A DNA stretch of 31,379 nt from assembly GCA_001179505.1 (NCBI GenBank), contig CDMY01000669.1, positions 1-31,379 of the forward strand, given 5' to 3'. Positions 18,267 through 27,418 of this stretch are shown in pieces. Both the position numbers and the translations under genes were made by a program. Under the pieces are notes generated by a model. It had not been told where the DNA came from. It was given only the letters and a program-made list of their open reading frames with translations, and made no database searches. Each line of letters begins with the position of its first letter. The stretch's first letter is position 1. The stretch comes from Vitrella brassicaformis. Taxonomy: Eukaryota > Sar > Vitrellaceae.

Positions 18267-18434
18267 TGCTGTAGGCGTGCGAAGGAAATCGTCGCAGGCG
18301 TCGTCCATGCGCTGCGCAAGGGAATTATCGTCTCTCTCTGTTGTAGCATAGGATAAAAGGGCATCTAGGCGTGTTTGTGGATGAGTGAGAAGGCTAGGAT
18401 ATGTATTTGTCGAGTACGCACCGACCTTGTGCAT
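17531..18434 (-). CDS. Unrecognised 205-aa protein with CxxC motif
   Basis: Four in-phase exons: 18434-18131, 18076-17965, 17765-17696, 17662-17531. An in-frame stop lies upstream of the ATG at 18434. The C-terminal half has good coding character (GSYPDGTPIFRRSFVSAF, then APYASARYMIPYLSPRTEDA, AHLRAAVAAHCTRCREL, ending KGRDYYM). HCTRC might bind metal or form a disulphide. There is no signal peptide or membrane helix. Exon 1 runs in frame through the composite microsatellite at 18231-18268, which is read as alternating HT then ER residues. Either that tract is really translated or a short intron is hidden there. I cannot name a family. Confidence 0.5.
18231..18268. repeat. Composite (CT)n(GT)n microsatellite
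   Basis: The reverse complement of the (CA)n(GA)n composites at 5745 and 22822. It falls within the open frame of the minus-strand gene at 17531-18434. Confidence 0.9.
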
Positions 18435-19718
18435 GTCGTGTATGCCGTATATCCGTTGGCAAGCATGTTCTCAGTGTCCTCTGTCCGATCACGATTTCTT
18501 GAAATTGTCGGCCCAAGAAAGTCAGCACATGCACCACATGTGGCCACACGGCTGCGACACCGTTTTAAGCACACGTCCACACTGCCGTCAGGCCATTTTT
18601 GACCAACAGAGTCTACTCGGCCATCCATTGGTAGCCGTAGGACTGTAGTGATCAGCCGGCCCCACACCCCCAGAGGGGTGTGGCGGCCAGCTGCATATCT
18701 TCTGTACCTCATTCACGTCTCCACCACTTTCTTAGTTCGTCCGACGTGTGTCAGCGTTGTGTGTTCGTCCCGCTGTGTTCGTTCCGTTGTGTGTCTCTAT
18801 GCCCCTGCTGCTGTCCCTGCTGATTTCTCTTTTTGGTGCATGTCTGGCTGTAGGCCTCTGTTCTGTGCTGTGCTGCCTTGTCTTTTTCCGACCTCTATAC
18901 GCGCGTGACATGGCATCTCCCCAAGGGAGAGCACCCAGCCGGTGTGCAACCTGACTGTCTATGTGCTGCACGCTTGCTGTGCGTCAATTTTCATGCACAC
19001 ATTGACTTGTCTAAGCCTGCGCCACGCCAGCTTGACGCCATCCCATTTAAACCCTTTTTCCTACTCGAATTCTCTCCTAGCTCAAGTGTACTCAAGTGCC
19101 CTCCCTCACTGGGCCCCATGCATATGATGAGACCCCCGACCCTCGGTCATACAGACGCACGAGTGAGTGAACTACGCAGAGCTGACGCGCAGTATGGGTG
19201 TGAGTGGCCGCACGACTCACCGCAGATGGCCTGCAATGGGAAAAATCTCGCGACAGGGAGATCTGCAAGCTTAGCCAAAGGGAATGGGACTTTCCCCCCC
19301 ACCCCGTGCGTGGTTGTTAGACGGGCGTGTTTGTGTGTGACTGGGCGATCTGCACTGGCTGGCCACCTGGGGATGGGCGGTATCTACGTATGGAGTCATG
19401 GTGCAGCACGCACGCGCGCACGCCGCCTTCAAGCTGCTGCTGAGGTGGCGCGTGTGCAACGTTGTGTGCCTGCCCGTATGTTGCCGTCGTTCGCAGCGCA
19501 TTGCATATCCTCCTGTTTGCTGCATCTGCCCTCTGCGTGTTGCGTGTCTGTGTTGCGTGTCGGGTGCGTGTTTTCATGTTGGACAGACCGACAGGGGACT
19601 TGGCCGTCAGGCCGCCTAGGGTGCTCCCTGAAACCGCTGCTGCAGGGAATGGGACTTTCTGCAGATCTGCTGATGAGAGGTGCGTTCGCTCATCGTATCG
19701 CGGCAGAAGCATCTGCAG
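18435..19718. other. Upstream region of the LRR receptor; no supportable gene
   Basis: About 1.3 kb. A minus-strand frame around 18440-18625 (starting MDGRVDSVGQKWPDG) has some coding look but no phase-consistent partner exon. A 16-bp sequence AGGGAATGGGACTTTC occurs twice, at 19279-19294 and 19644-19659, 75 bases before the receptor ATG in the second case. This may be promoter DNA of the LRR gene. Confidence 0.5.
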
Positions 19719-22700
19719 ATGATGAGCGTGTTTCCGCATCCGATAATGATTCTTCCGCCCGTCGTCCTTGTTGCCCTCTGCTCATCGCTCGTGGCGTCCT
19801 CGCCCCTTCGGCGTACGCTCCAGGCCGCCAATCAGACGGCTGCATCCCCTCCCCTCCCTCCGGGCAGGCGTGACCCCACGCGGCTGAAGCTCCTGCAACG
19901 CTCTCGCGTCTTCCGCCCTGCTGACGAGGTGGACGCGGAGACCGATGAAATGCTGTATGGCGACAACATTCTTCCCTACACCGAAATGGAGGAGCTGGAG
20001 CGGTGTGATTCGTGTCAGGAGGATGCGGCGGCTCTGTTCGACTGGTCCTACGAGGCCGGATTGGTGGACAACGAGACAGAGTCCATCTTTGAGGACAACC
20101 TATGCGTGGTGTCCTTCATCACATGTGTGCGGCTGAGTGAGGCGCTGGCCGACGGCGGACCGCGGAAGGGCTACATCATCGATTTGAGTGGGGATGCCGA
20201 TGATATGGAGATATCGGATGTGCCGCTGATCGTGCAGCAGCGAGGCTGGAAACCTTTCGTCTTTTCGGATGTGTTCTATCGGCTCCGTCACATTATTTGC
20301 TTCTCAGCCTATCAGCTGCCTATGCAGGGAAGCTTGGGCGACGAGATCGCGAAAGTGACATCTCTTCGCGCTATCTTCCTGTCTATAGTGGTGAGCTAGA
20401 TCTACTGATGCGCACATTAACTTACGCACATTCTTGTTGTAATGCTGTTTATCATGTCAGGACGGCATGAATGGGCCCCTCCCAACTACAATTGGCGAGC
20501 TGCCTTACCTGAAGGGCCTGTACATACTGCTTTCATCATTCAGCGGTCCCATCCCATCCTCCCTCACGAACCTCTCGCGCCTCGAAGCTCTTGTGCTTGC
20601 GAGGACAGACCTCTCAGGACCCATCCCTCAAGACATCGGCAGACTCCACCGGCTGCGGATCCTGGAGATCTGGAGCAACAAGCGGATGGAGGGGCCCTTC
20701 CCGGCCAGTGTGACATCTTGCCGCAACCTGAGGCGAATGGCCCTCGATGAGACCGGCTTGGTGGGCTCTCTGCCTGTCGATCTGGGTACCCTGTCCCGCT
20801 TGGATGATTTGCGGCTGGCGAACAATTCGCTGAGTGGGGAGCTGCCCCGGTCACTGGTGCAGCTGAGACGGTTGCGAGTACTCAATCTGTCCAACAACCG
20901 TTTCAGTGGCCCGTTGCCGGAGGGGCTGGAGAGCAAGATGAACAGCCTACAATATCTAGAAGGGGTACATACCGACACACACTCACACCGACACACACGG
21001 ACATCAACGACTGAGTCCATATATACGATCTCCCTCTCCATGGATGTCTGCGTAGTTGTCGGGTCCCTTGCCGATTGAGTTGGGTGGCTGGAAGTCCATG
21101 GAGGTCCTTGATCTGGAAAACAATAACTTCAGCGGCCCCATACCAGCAGAGCTGGGACAACTGTCTCAGCTACGACTTCTGAACCTCGGAAACAACACGG
21201 TAGATACCGACACACACTCATACCGACACGCGGACACCGTTGACTGAATCCATACATATGATCTCCCTCTCCATGGATGTCTGTCTGTGTAGTTGTCGGG
21301 TCCCATACCAGCAGAGCTGGGACAACTGTCTAAGCTACGACAACTGAACCTCGCAGACAACAGGGTAGATACCGACGCACACTCATACCGACGCACGGAC
21401 ATCAATGACTGAATCCATACATAGGATCTCCCTCTCCATGGATGTCTGTGTAGTTGTCGGGTCCCCTGCCGATTGAGTTGGGTGGCTGGAAGTCCATGGA
21501 GTTCCTTGATCTGTACAACACTAACTTCAGCACCCATACCAGCAGAGCTGGGACAGCTGTCTAAGCTACGGAAACTGGACCTCGCAAACAACAGGGTAGA
21601 TACCGACACACGCTCATCCCGACACAAGGACATACATCAATAACTGAATCCATACATATGATCTCCCTCTCCATGGATGTCTGTCTGTGTAGTTGTCGGG
21701 TCCCCTGCCGATTGAGTTGGGTGGCTGCAAGTCCATGGAGGTCCTTGATCTGTACAACAACAACTTCAGCGGCTCCCTAGAGCCGCTCAGCAACTTGACG
21801 TCGCTTATAGACCTGTTCGTGTCCAACAACTCGGTGAGCTAAAGGGGGGGAAGGCGATGGGGCCGGCAAATCTGTGTGTGTGTACGCGTATGTGCTGTGC
21901 TTCCGTGTCATGTCAGTTTGAGGGTTATCTGCCCCTCGGTTCCCACAGTTTCCCGAATCTCACCACCATCGAAGCAGCCAACAATCGGTGCGCACGCAAC
22001 ACCCACGCAAACACTTTTCATGTATGCTGCATCGGTCGTCAGGCTGACTGCCATGCTGGACCGCCCCTCCGGTGGCCCGGCGTACCCGAACGTTCGTTAT
22101 CTGGACCTCGCCTCCAATCGTCTTAACACGTCCATCGACCTGACGTTGTTCCCCAACCTCGTGGAGGCCAGTTTCAGGAACAATCGCATCCCGGGATTCA
22201 TCGGCAACGGATCCATGCCCAAATCGTAAGCGACATATAGAGAGACGAAGACATAGTGACGGGTGTTTGCCTGTCAGGTTGTGGTACTTGAGTTTGGCGG
22301 ACAACCTGCTGACTGCCCTGCCGGAGGGCTTCCGCTCCATGCCGAATCTACTGTCGCTGAATCTCGCCAACAATCGCATCAGCCAGTGGCCCACATGGGG
22401 GTCGACACCACCAGGATTATGCAAGTGGGATTCTCTCAGTAAGTTCTTGGAATACACAGGCGAGCAGGCGGTCGTGTTCTCTCTGTGACGATGCGGTAGG
22501 CTTGGATATTGTGAAGGATGATCCCCCGCCCGACTGGGGCAGCCTAACCGTCCTGGACGTCTCCAACAATCCCATCAACACAGACGTGACCGCATTCCTA
22601 ATGCCCCTCAAATGGCAGAGAAGGTAAGAAGATATACACACGCATTAATACACAGACATGACATGTGTGATCGCTGGAATGCATCTGTGTGATCTCCTCG

Positions 22701-22826
22701 TGTGCGTCAGTTTGATGGAGCTGGATGCATCGAACTGCAGCCTTTACGGCCCCGTGAATTGCGAGGCTTTCACGGCATTCGAGGTTTTCATGGACCAAGG
22801 CATATCGGTAGCCACACGCATACACA

Positions 22827-22865
<39 letters not shown>

Positions 22866-25800
22866 GGAGAGAAGTGCAGAGGACTTTCCTGTGTGCGTGT
22901 GTGTGGTGTGTGCAGGTGACACCTTCAATCTGGTCGTTTCAGATGCGTAGGTCGTTTCCTAGCCTGGTTTTTTTGTCTCTGAGGGACAATCGCATCACGG
23001 CCATCGACACGGGCGGCGTGCAGCTGGCACTCGACCACGTCGACTTTTCCAACAACTCGCTCGTGGACGTGGCGAGCGGCGACTGGAGTTTTTTCGACGT
23101 CCTACATGCAAGGTTCACGGAGAACCCAGACTTGAGGTACGACTCAGTCGACCCCATACCGATTGAGGTGAGAAAAGGCGGGTTGTGTGCGCTGCAGGCG
23201 ATGGCGGTGTATCATCCTCTGTGTGTGTGATTGTATGTCTATCAGAAGTGTCAGGATTCGCGTCACAACTTCAGCGAGATGATACCGAGACCACTAGTGC
23301 CCGATCCGCAGGGTGGGTACCGTAGCACAGCACACGCAGACATTCACTGCCATCGTGATGACGCCTATGCGTACTTGATACAGGATATGTCGTGCGGACG
23401 TTGGACAACGGCGAGGAGCGTTTCGAGTGCACCGAGTTCTGCTCCACATTCAACAAAATTGAGGTCAGCGATCAGCCAGCCAGCAAAAGACGCTCGCGTA
23501 CAGTCACTGTGCTCGGTGTCCGCACAGGTCGACTACACCATCAACTCGGATGCGCTGTGCCGCTGTCTGCCCGGCTACGAGGGCACGGGGGCCAACTGTA
23601 CCATATGCCCACGGAACACATACTCCAAGAGAGATGACGGCACACGAACCTGCGAACAATGTCCCGATGATGCAGGTCAGCAGCATTTGACCGCTTCCGA
23701 CTATATACACGATTGGCTTTAATTGTCCAGGTTCTGACGAGGGGTCAGCTGCATGTTACTGTCGTCTTGGCTACGAGAAGAGGGGCGACGAGCCGTGCGA
23801 GCCGTGCACGGAGGGATCTGTCGGGGAGCGTAAGGGCGGCACTGACGGTAGCCGGCGCACATGGATCTGCCGAGACTGCCTGCCTGGCGTGAACTGCTCG
23901 GTACCTGTCAACTACAAGGCATCAGTCGTTCCAGGATTTTTCCAGCTCACTGTCGAGCTTCAATCGGACGCCTCGTCCCACGCCACACGAGAAGTGACAA
24001 CGTAAGAACACACACTTGGGATGCATGTGAGGAGTTGTGCCTACTTTCCTGTGATCAGGTATGGTGAAGGCTTGACTCGCTTGCCCATAGTGATGCAATG
24101 TCCAGTGAAGTCGGCATGCCAGGGCACCAATGAGACTACAGGACTCAACATATGCTCGGTAAGAAATATATCATCTCTCTGGCAGCCGCCTTTGTATGTA
24201 CGTGTGCCTTTCTGTGTCTCAGGAAGGGCATGAGGGATTCGTGTGCAACCGGTGCAAGGCGACTTTCTCGCGGCAGACGCCCCGTTGGCCCTGCAAACCA
24301 TGTGCCGCACTGTGGCAGATTATCGTGGTCAATGTGCTGTTCGTTGTCACAACTCTGATGGCCATCTTCATCCTCACAGCACTCGCGGAAAGGTCAGCAC
24401 GCATCTACGTGTCTATCGCACAAGCTCGTCCGTTCGCACTGTACCTGTGTTGTGTGTTCAGGGCTGCTTCCTCTCCCCGTGCTGAAGTGCCGTCGCAATT
24501 AATCAAAATTGGGCTCTACCACATCACAGCCGTACGTGAAAGATGACACATGCGCTCACCTTTCACAACCTCTTTGCTGTGACGGTGTGTGTGCAGGTGG
24601 GTGGTCTGGCCTTTGTCGTGTTCGACGAGTCCCTCGAGAACGACCGGATATCGTCGCTGATCGGGTCGTTTTTCGCGTGGGATGGAGGGGTCTTGCAAAG
24701 CTACCAGGTGTGGGAGTGTGTGCTGAGGCGACATGTGGGCGAGAGATGCGTGCTCTATCGACATGCTTTGTGGCTGGGGCTTCCGCTCGTCTGGCTGACC
24801 GTTGTGCCACTCATTGGTGAGGACACCAGTCTGGAAGGAGATGCCTTGTGGTCATTTTGCCTCGGTTCATGGCTGCAGCAAGCGCGTTTGACAAAGTGCG
24901 TGGTGCATTCAAGTCGAGACGGCGCAGGAGCAGCGACCGTTCGACTGACACTTATCTGCGAGCCCCCCAGCGCCCCCAGCCTTCAGAAATGGCAAGGCAG
25001 AGCAGCCTGACACACATGGCCCTCACCAGCGGCCGATCAGCTTCCAATGCTCTCGGATCGAGCCACTGACACCGCCGTCATGTCAGCACACCTCAGCAGA
25101 GCACCGCAAGTGGTGTAGATGGCGGCATTGGCTTGACAACAGGAGCAGTATGATGGTCGTCATCATCTTATTCGTATATCCCACGGTGACCAGGAGCATG
25201 CTGGCCCTTCTGCGCTGCCGGCCCTACCCCTATGTGGACCCTGTCATCCCTGTCCCGCCAGGCGAGAGTATCACTCTGCTACCTACCGACCCGACGGATG
25301 ACATGCGGCCGAGAATGGACGTCGACTCGGAAGTCATATGCTGGTCTGCCGAGCATGCGCCCTTCATGTGGATAGCCGTGGCTGGTCTGCTCGTGTGGAC
25401 GTTTGGCGCGGTCATGTGTGGCGTGGTCTATTTGTGGTGGCACAGAGATGGCCTGCAGGAGCACCAAACGCGCAGGCGGGTGGGCTTCCTCTATGTGGGC
25501 TATCGGAAGCCGTTCTTCTACTGGGATGCCGTGCTGGCCATGAGGCGTGTATTAGTGCTGCTGATTGCACAGCAGGCGACAGCGCAGCCCCGCCTACAGC
25601 TGCTTAGCTGGATGGCGGTCGCCTCTGTGTGCCTGGTGCTGCAACTCATTGTGTGGCCGTTCGACCGCGCCAATATGGACATTCTGAATCGCACTGAGCT
25701 TCGGGGGTTGCTGGTGTGGCTGATGTCGTTATTTGTTATCCATTTTCTAGTCATGCTGGCGGACGGGGGCTCTTTCATCCTGACGATCGCGTTGGTTCTG

Positions 25801-27418
25801 GTGGTGATTACTGCCAATCTGGCGCATTACGTCACAGTTGTGGCAGAGGTATATCGCTTCTGGCTGCTGCAGATGAGTTACAGATACACGGCCGTCTTCG
25901 ACCGCAGCAAGGCTATCGGTGAGCGACGAGCAGTGAGATATGGACCAACTTTCAATTGTGTTTCGGCTCTTGTCGTGTCGTCTCAGCTCGTGTCATGTAT
26001 GGGGGTATGATGGGCCCGCTGATGTTGTGGCTCATTCGTCGTGAGGAAGACAGACGGCGGGTCTCGCCTAAGGTGTTCTACGACTGGTCCAACGCGGCTC
26101 TGTTTGTCGATGGCCCCCCTGTTCCGACATTGGGTCGGCCTTTACGGCCAGCGCGTCGAGCTATAACGGCGATGCAGCTGACCTCCGCTGCGGTGCAGGA
26201 TGTGATGGAGACCCTCAAACTCACACACGTGCCCAGCGACTTGTAAGCAAACACACATTCCATGCCTACGCCTTTTTGTGCCTGTGTTTGTGTGTGGTCA
26301 GCCACGAGTTTCTCTGGAGCCATGCCTTTCTGGTGCAGAGCCTCCGTCAGAAACTAGTAGAGATGCGTAGCCGAAGACGGGACGAGGCGGTCGTACATCT
26401 GCCGAGACCTGATGATGAGAGCACCATGGTAAGACAATGAAGAAAGCGCCCACATGTGCGTGCCAGTGTTCACGGGATGCGGGTTGGCCAGGGGTTGCGG
26501 CATATGCAGACGGTCGACCTCTCATATGCATTCCTCAACCAGTGCTCCAACAAAGGTCAGCTTGCTCTATCACCGCGGTCCAACACACCGGGTCACCTTG
26601 TCATGCGATGGATGCAGTATCAGCTCGCCCCTTAGACAGCAAGACATCTGGTGATGGCTCGTGCGGCCAGTTGGGGGACAGTCGGGTCGAGGGAGGGTTG
26701 GCAGACATGTAACCAAGACAAAAGCAGCTCTGAGACCACTGCTAATGTCATTGTGACGCTTATCCCGTCTATGTGTCAGGGGCGAGGCCGCTGTTGTGTC
26801 GCCAGGCATCACGCAGGAGGCCGCTGTTGTGTCGCCAGGCATCACGTTGTACGATCTGCAAGCCAACTTGTGCTTTGTGGTGGACGAACTGATTGCGAGA
26901 GAGCACCACCACCAGGCGGCCTTGCGGAGGGCTGACGGCAGTGATCTGGAGAGGGCCGATGGTGAGCTGCACCATCGTCACAGTGGCGGCTGGCGAGGGC
27001 TCTACGAGGCATTCAGGAATGCCAAAAGGACCCTCATCGCGGCGGGCAGTCGACCGGTCAGTGAACGTGAGAGCACGAATGTGAACGAACGGGTGGCCAT
27101 TGCTTGATCTGTTTACTACAGGAGGCCATCCCCGAGGTCCTCGCCAGCCTTGCGCCTACCATGATAGAGACATCAGGGGAGGGAAAAGACGTGCACATCA
27201 GTGGCGCCTCATCGCCCGTCAGCGCAAGATCGCAGCAGAGCGACCATCCTACTGCCCTCAGACCTCATTGTCATGTCGTGCCACTCGACTGGAATCGGCT
27301 CAGCAGCGACGGGTCGGACAGTGCGGCTCTCACGACAGTGTCTATTTCTGCCGAGGCCTCGGCAGTGAACGATGCGGTGGCGTCCATGGCAGCAGCCAAT
27401 ATCGATGATGAGGATTGA
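19719..27418 (+). CDS. Receptor: LRR head, Cys-rich stalk, ~10-TM core
   Basis: Predicted surface receptor or channel. Twenty-seven exons: 19719-20390, 20461-20964, 21056-21199, 21293-21364, 21454-21595 (frameshifted), 21693-21833, 21917-21987, 22043-22225, 22278-22438, 22500-22623, 22711-22807, 22916-23167, 23246-23312, 23384-23463, 23528-23675, 23731-24001, 24059-24158, 24223-24392, 24462-24531, 24597-24816, 24879-24991, 25087-25918, 25987-26242, 26302-26428, 26467-26555, 26780-27056, 27122-27418. Without the damaged exon the sum is 5538 nt (1845 aa), all in phase. Signal peptide: MMSVFPHPIMILPPVVLVAL; an earlier GTG in frame is not needed. The intron 24992-25086 appears to be GC-AG and is required for phase. 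The intron 26429-26466 is only 38 bp, so exon 26467-26555 is tentative. The ectodomain differs from the minus-strand receptor while stalk and core correspond. Ligand and activity are unknown. Confidence 0.88.
20965..21692 (+). repeat. Tandemly duplicated LRR exon-intron units
   Basis: Exons 21056-21199, 21293-21364, 21454-21595 and 21693-21833 all begin TTGTCGGGTCCC and code LSGP(L/I)P. They are separated by near-identical introns: each starts GTAGATACCGAC or GTACATACCGAC and ends with a copy of ATGATCTCCCTCTCCATGG then GATGTCTG...GTAG. Introns fall at 20965-21055, 21200-21292, 21365-21453 and 21596-21692. All are phase 0, so units can be gained or lost without changing the frame. The intron similarity implies recent duplication or ongoing gene conversion. 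Confidence 0.9.
21454..21595 (+). pseudogene. Frameshifted LRR exon within the array
   Basis: Compared with exon 21056-21199 (AACTTCAGCGGCCCCATACC), this exon reads AACTTCAGCACCCATACC, two bases short, so it is 142 rather than 144 nt. The reading frame changes after DLYNTNFS and meets a TAA within about a dozen codons. The flanking introns are phase 0, so skipping this exon gives an intact protein, while including it truncates the receptor before its membrane core. A sequencing error is the other explanation. Confidence 0.75.
22822..22866. repeat. Composite (CA)n(GA)n microsatellite in an intron
   Basis: A CA run changes directly to a GA run inside the intron 22808-22915 of the LRR receptor, with the same structure as at 5745-5792. 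Confidence 0.9.
23246..24300 (+). other. Domain: Cys-rich GCC2/GCC3-like stalk of the LRR receptor
   Basis: Between the LRRs and the first membrane helix lie CTEFCSTFN, CRCLPGYEGTGANCTICP, RNTYSKRDDGTRTCEQCP, CYCRLGYEKRGDEPCEPC and CRDCLPGVNC, then EGHEGFVCNRCKATFS with CKPCAALW at the membrane edge. The C-x-C-x-x-GYEG-x(4)-C-x-x-C pattern mixes EGF-like and GCC2/GCC3 features. The terminal C-KPC motif matches the CKPCARSG that precedes the first helix of the minus-strand receptor. Confidence 0.8.
24305..25918 (+). other. Domain: multi-membrane core of the LRR receptor
   Basis: Hydrophobic segments in order: IIVVNVLFVVTTLMAIFILT, LIKIGLYHITAVGGLAFVVF, LWLGLPLVWLTVVPLI, SMMVVIILFVYPTVTRSML, FMWIAVAGLLVWTFGAVMCG, a YWDAVLAMRRVLVLLIAQQ helix, MAVASVCLVLQLIVWPF, LLVWLMSLFVIHFLVML and FILTIALVLVVITANLAHYV. 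Landmarks shared with the minus-strand receptor: an ASFAFDK/RRRRSS-type basic loop after the fourth segment; a C-W and P region before the FMWIAV segment; (F/Y)YW-x(5)-(L/M)RR-x-L; and LQ-x(3)-WPF followed by N. Spacing is also similar, which supports homology of the cores. Confidence 0.8.
25987..27418 (+). other. Domain: cytoplasmic tail of the LRR receptor
   Basis: About 350 aa, mostly hydrophilic. An initial basic stretch (IRREEDRRRVSP) is followed by helical segments (HEFLWSHAFLVQSLRQKLVE and YDLQANLCFVVDELIAREHH) and a Ser/Ala-rich acidic end (AAANIDDED). A 33-bp unit is duplicated in exon 26780-27056, giving EAAVVSPGIT twice. No kinase, nucleotidyl-cyclase or other catalytic motif is visible. 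Confidence 0.65.
26784..26848 (+). repeat. Two-copy 33-bp coding tandem repeat
   Basis: GAGGCCGCTGTTGTGTCGCC and the following CAGGCATCACG occur twice with only CAG between, an exact duplication of 30 bases in a 33-base unit. It encodes EAAVVSPGIT twice in the tail of the LRR receptor. Each copy includes an SP dipeptide. Confidence 0.9.

Larger units (their letters stand above)
20461..23167 (+). other. Domain: plant-type leucine-rich repeats
   Basis: Repeats follow the plant-specific LRR consensus L-x-x-N-x-LSG-x-IP-x-x-LG-x-L. Examples: NLSRLEALVLARTDLSGPIP, LDDLRLANNSLSGELPRSL, LRVLNLSNNRFSGPLPEGL, ENNNFSGPIPAELGQLSQL. Later repeats (22043-23167) are less regular but keep L-x-L-A/S-x-N-x-(I/L) cores. 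The first exon (19719-20390) supplies the signal peptide and a cap with paired cysteines (CDSCQED). Such LRRs usually bind peptides, glycans or other proteins outside the cell. At least a dozen repeats are visible. Confidence 0.85.

Noticed and set aside
19279-19294. NF-kB-like site GGGACTTTCC upstream of the LRR gene
   Set aside because: The resemblance is to an animal transcription-factor site. There is no reason to expect that factor in a protist; only the repetition of the 16-mer is worth noting.
19680-19718. Upstream GTG start for the LRR receptor
   Set aside because: Nuclear genes use ATG, and the ATG pair at 19719-19724 begins a good signal peptide.
18878-19873. 331-codon plus-strand open frame
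   Set aside because: It overlaps the first exon of the LRR receptor in another frame, is unusually Cys/Arg-rich, and has no domain pattern. The receptor frame has a signal peptide and continues through phase-matched exons.
20965-21692. CRISPR-like array of repeated units
   Set aside because: The repeats are exon-intron units of 90-235 bp coding LRRs in a eukaryotic gene, not short repeats with unique spacers.
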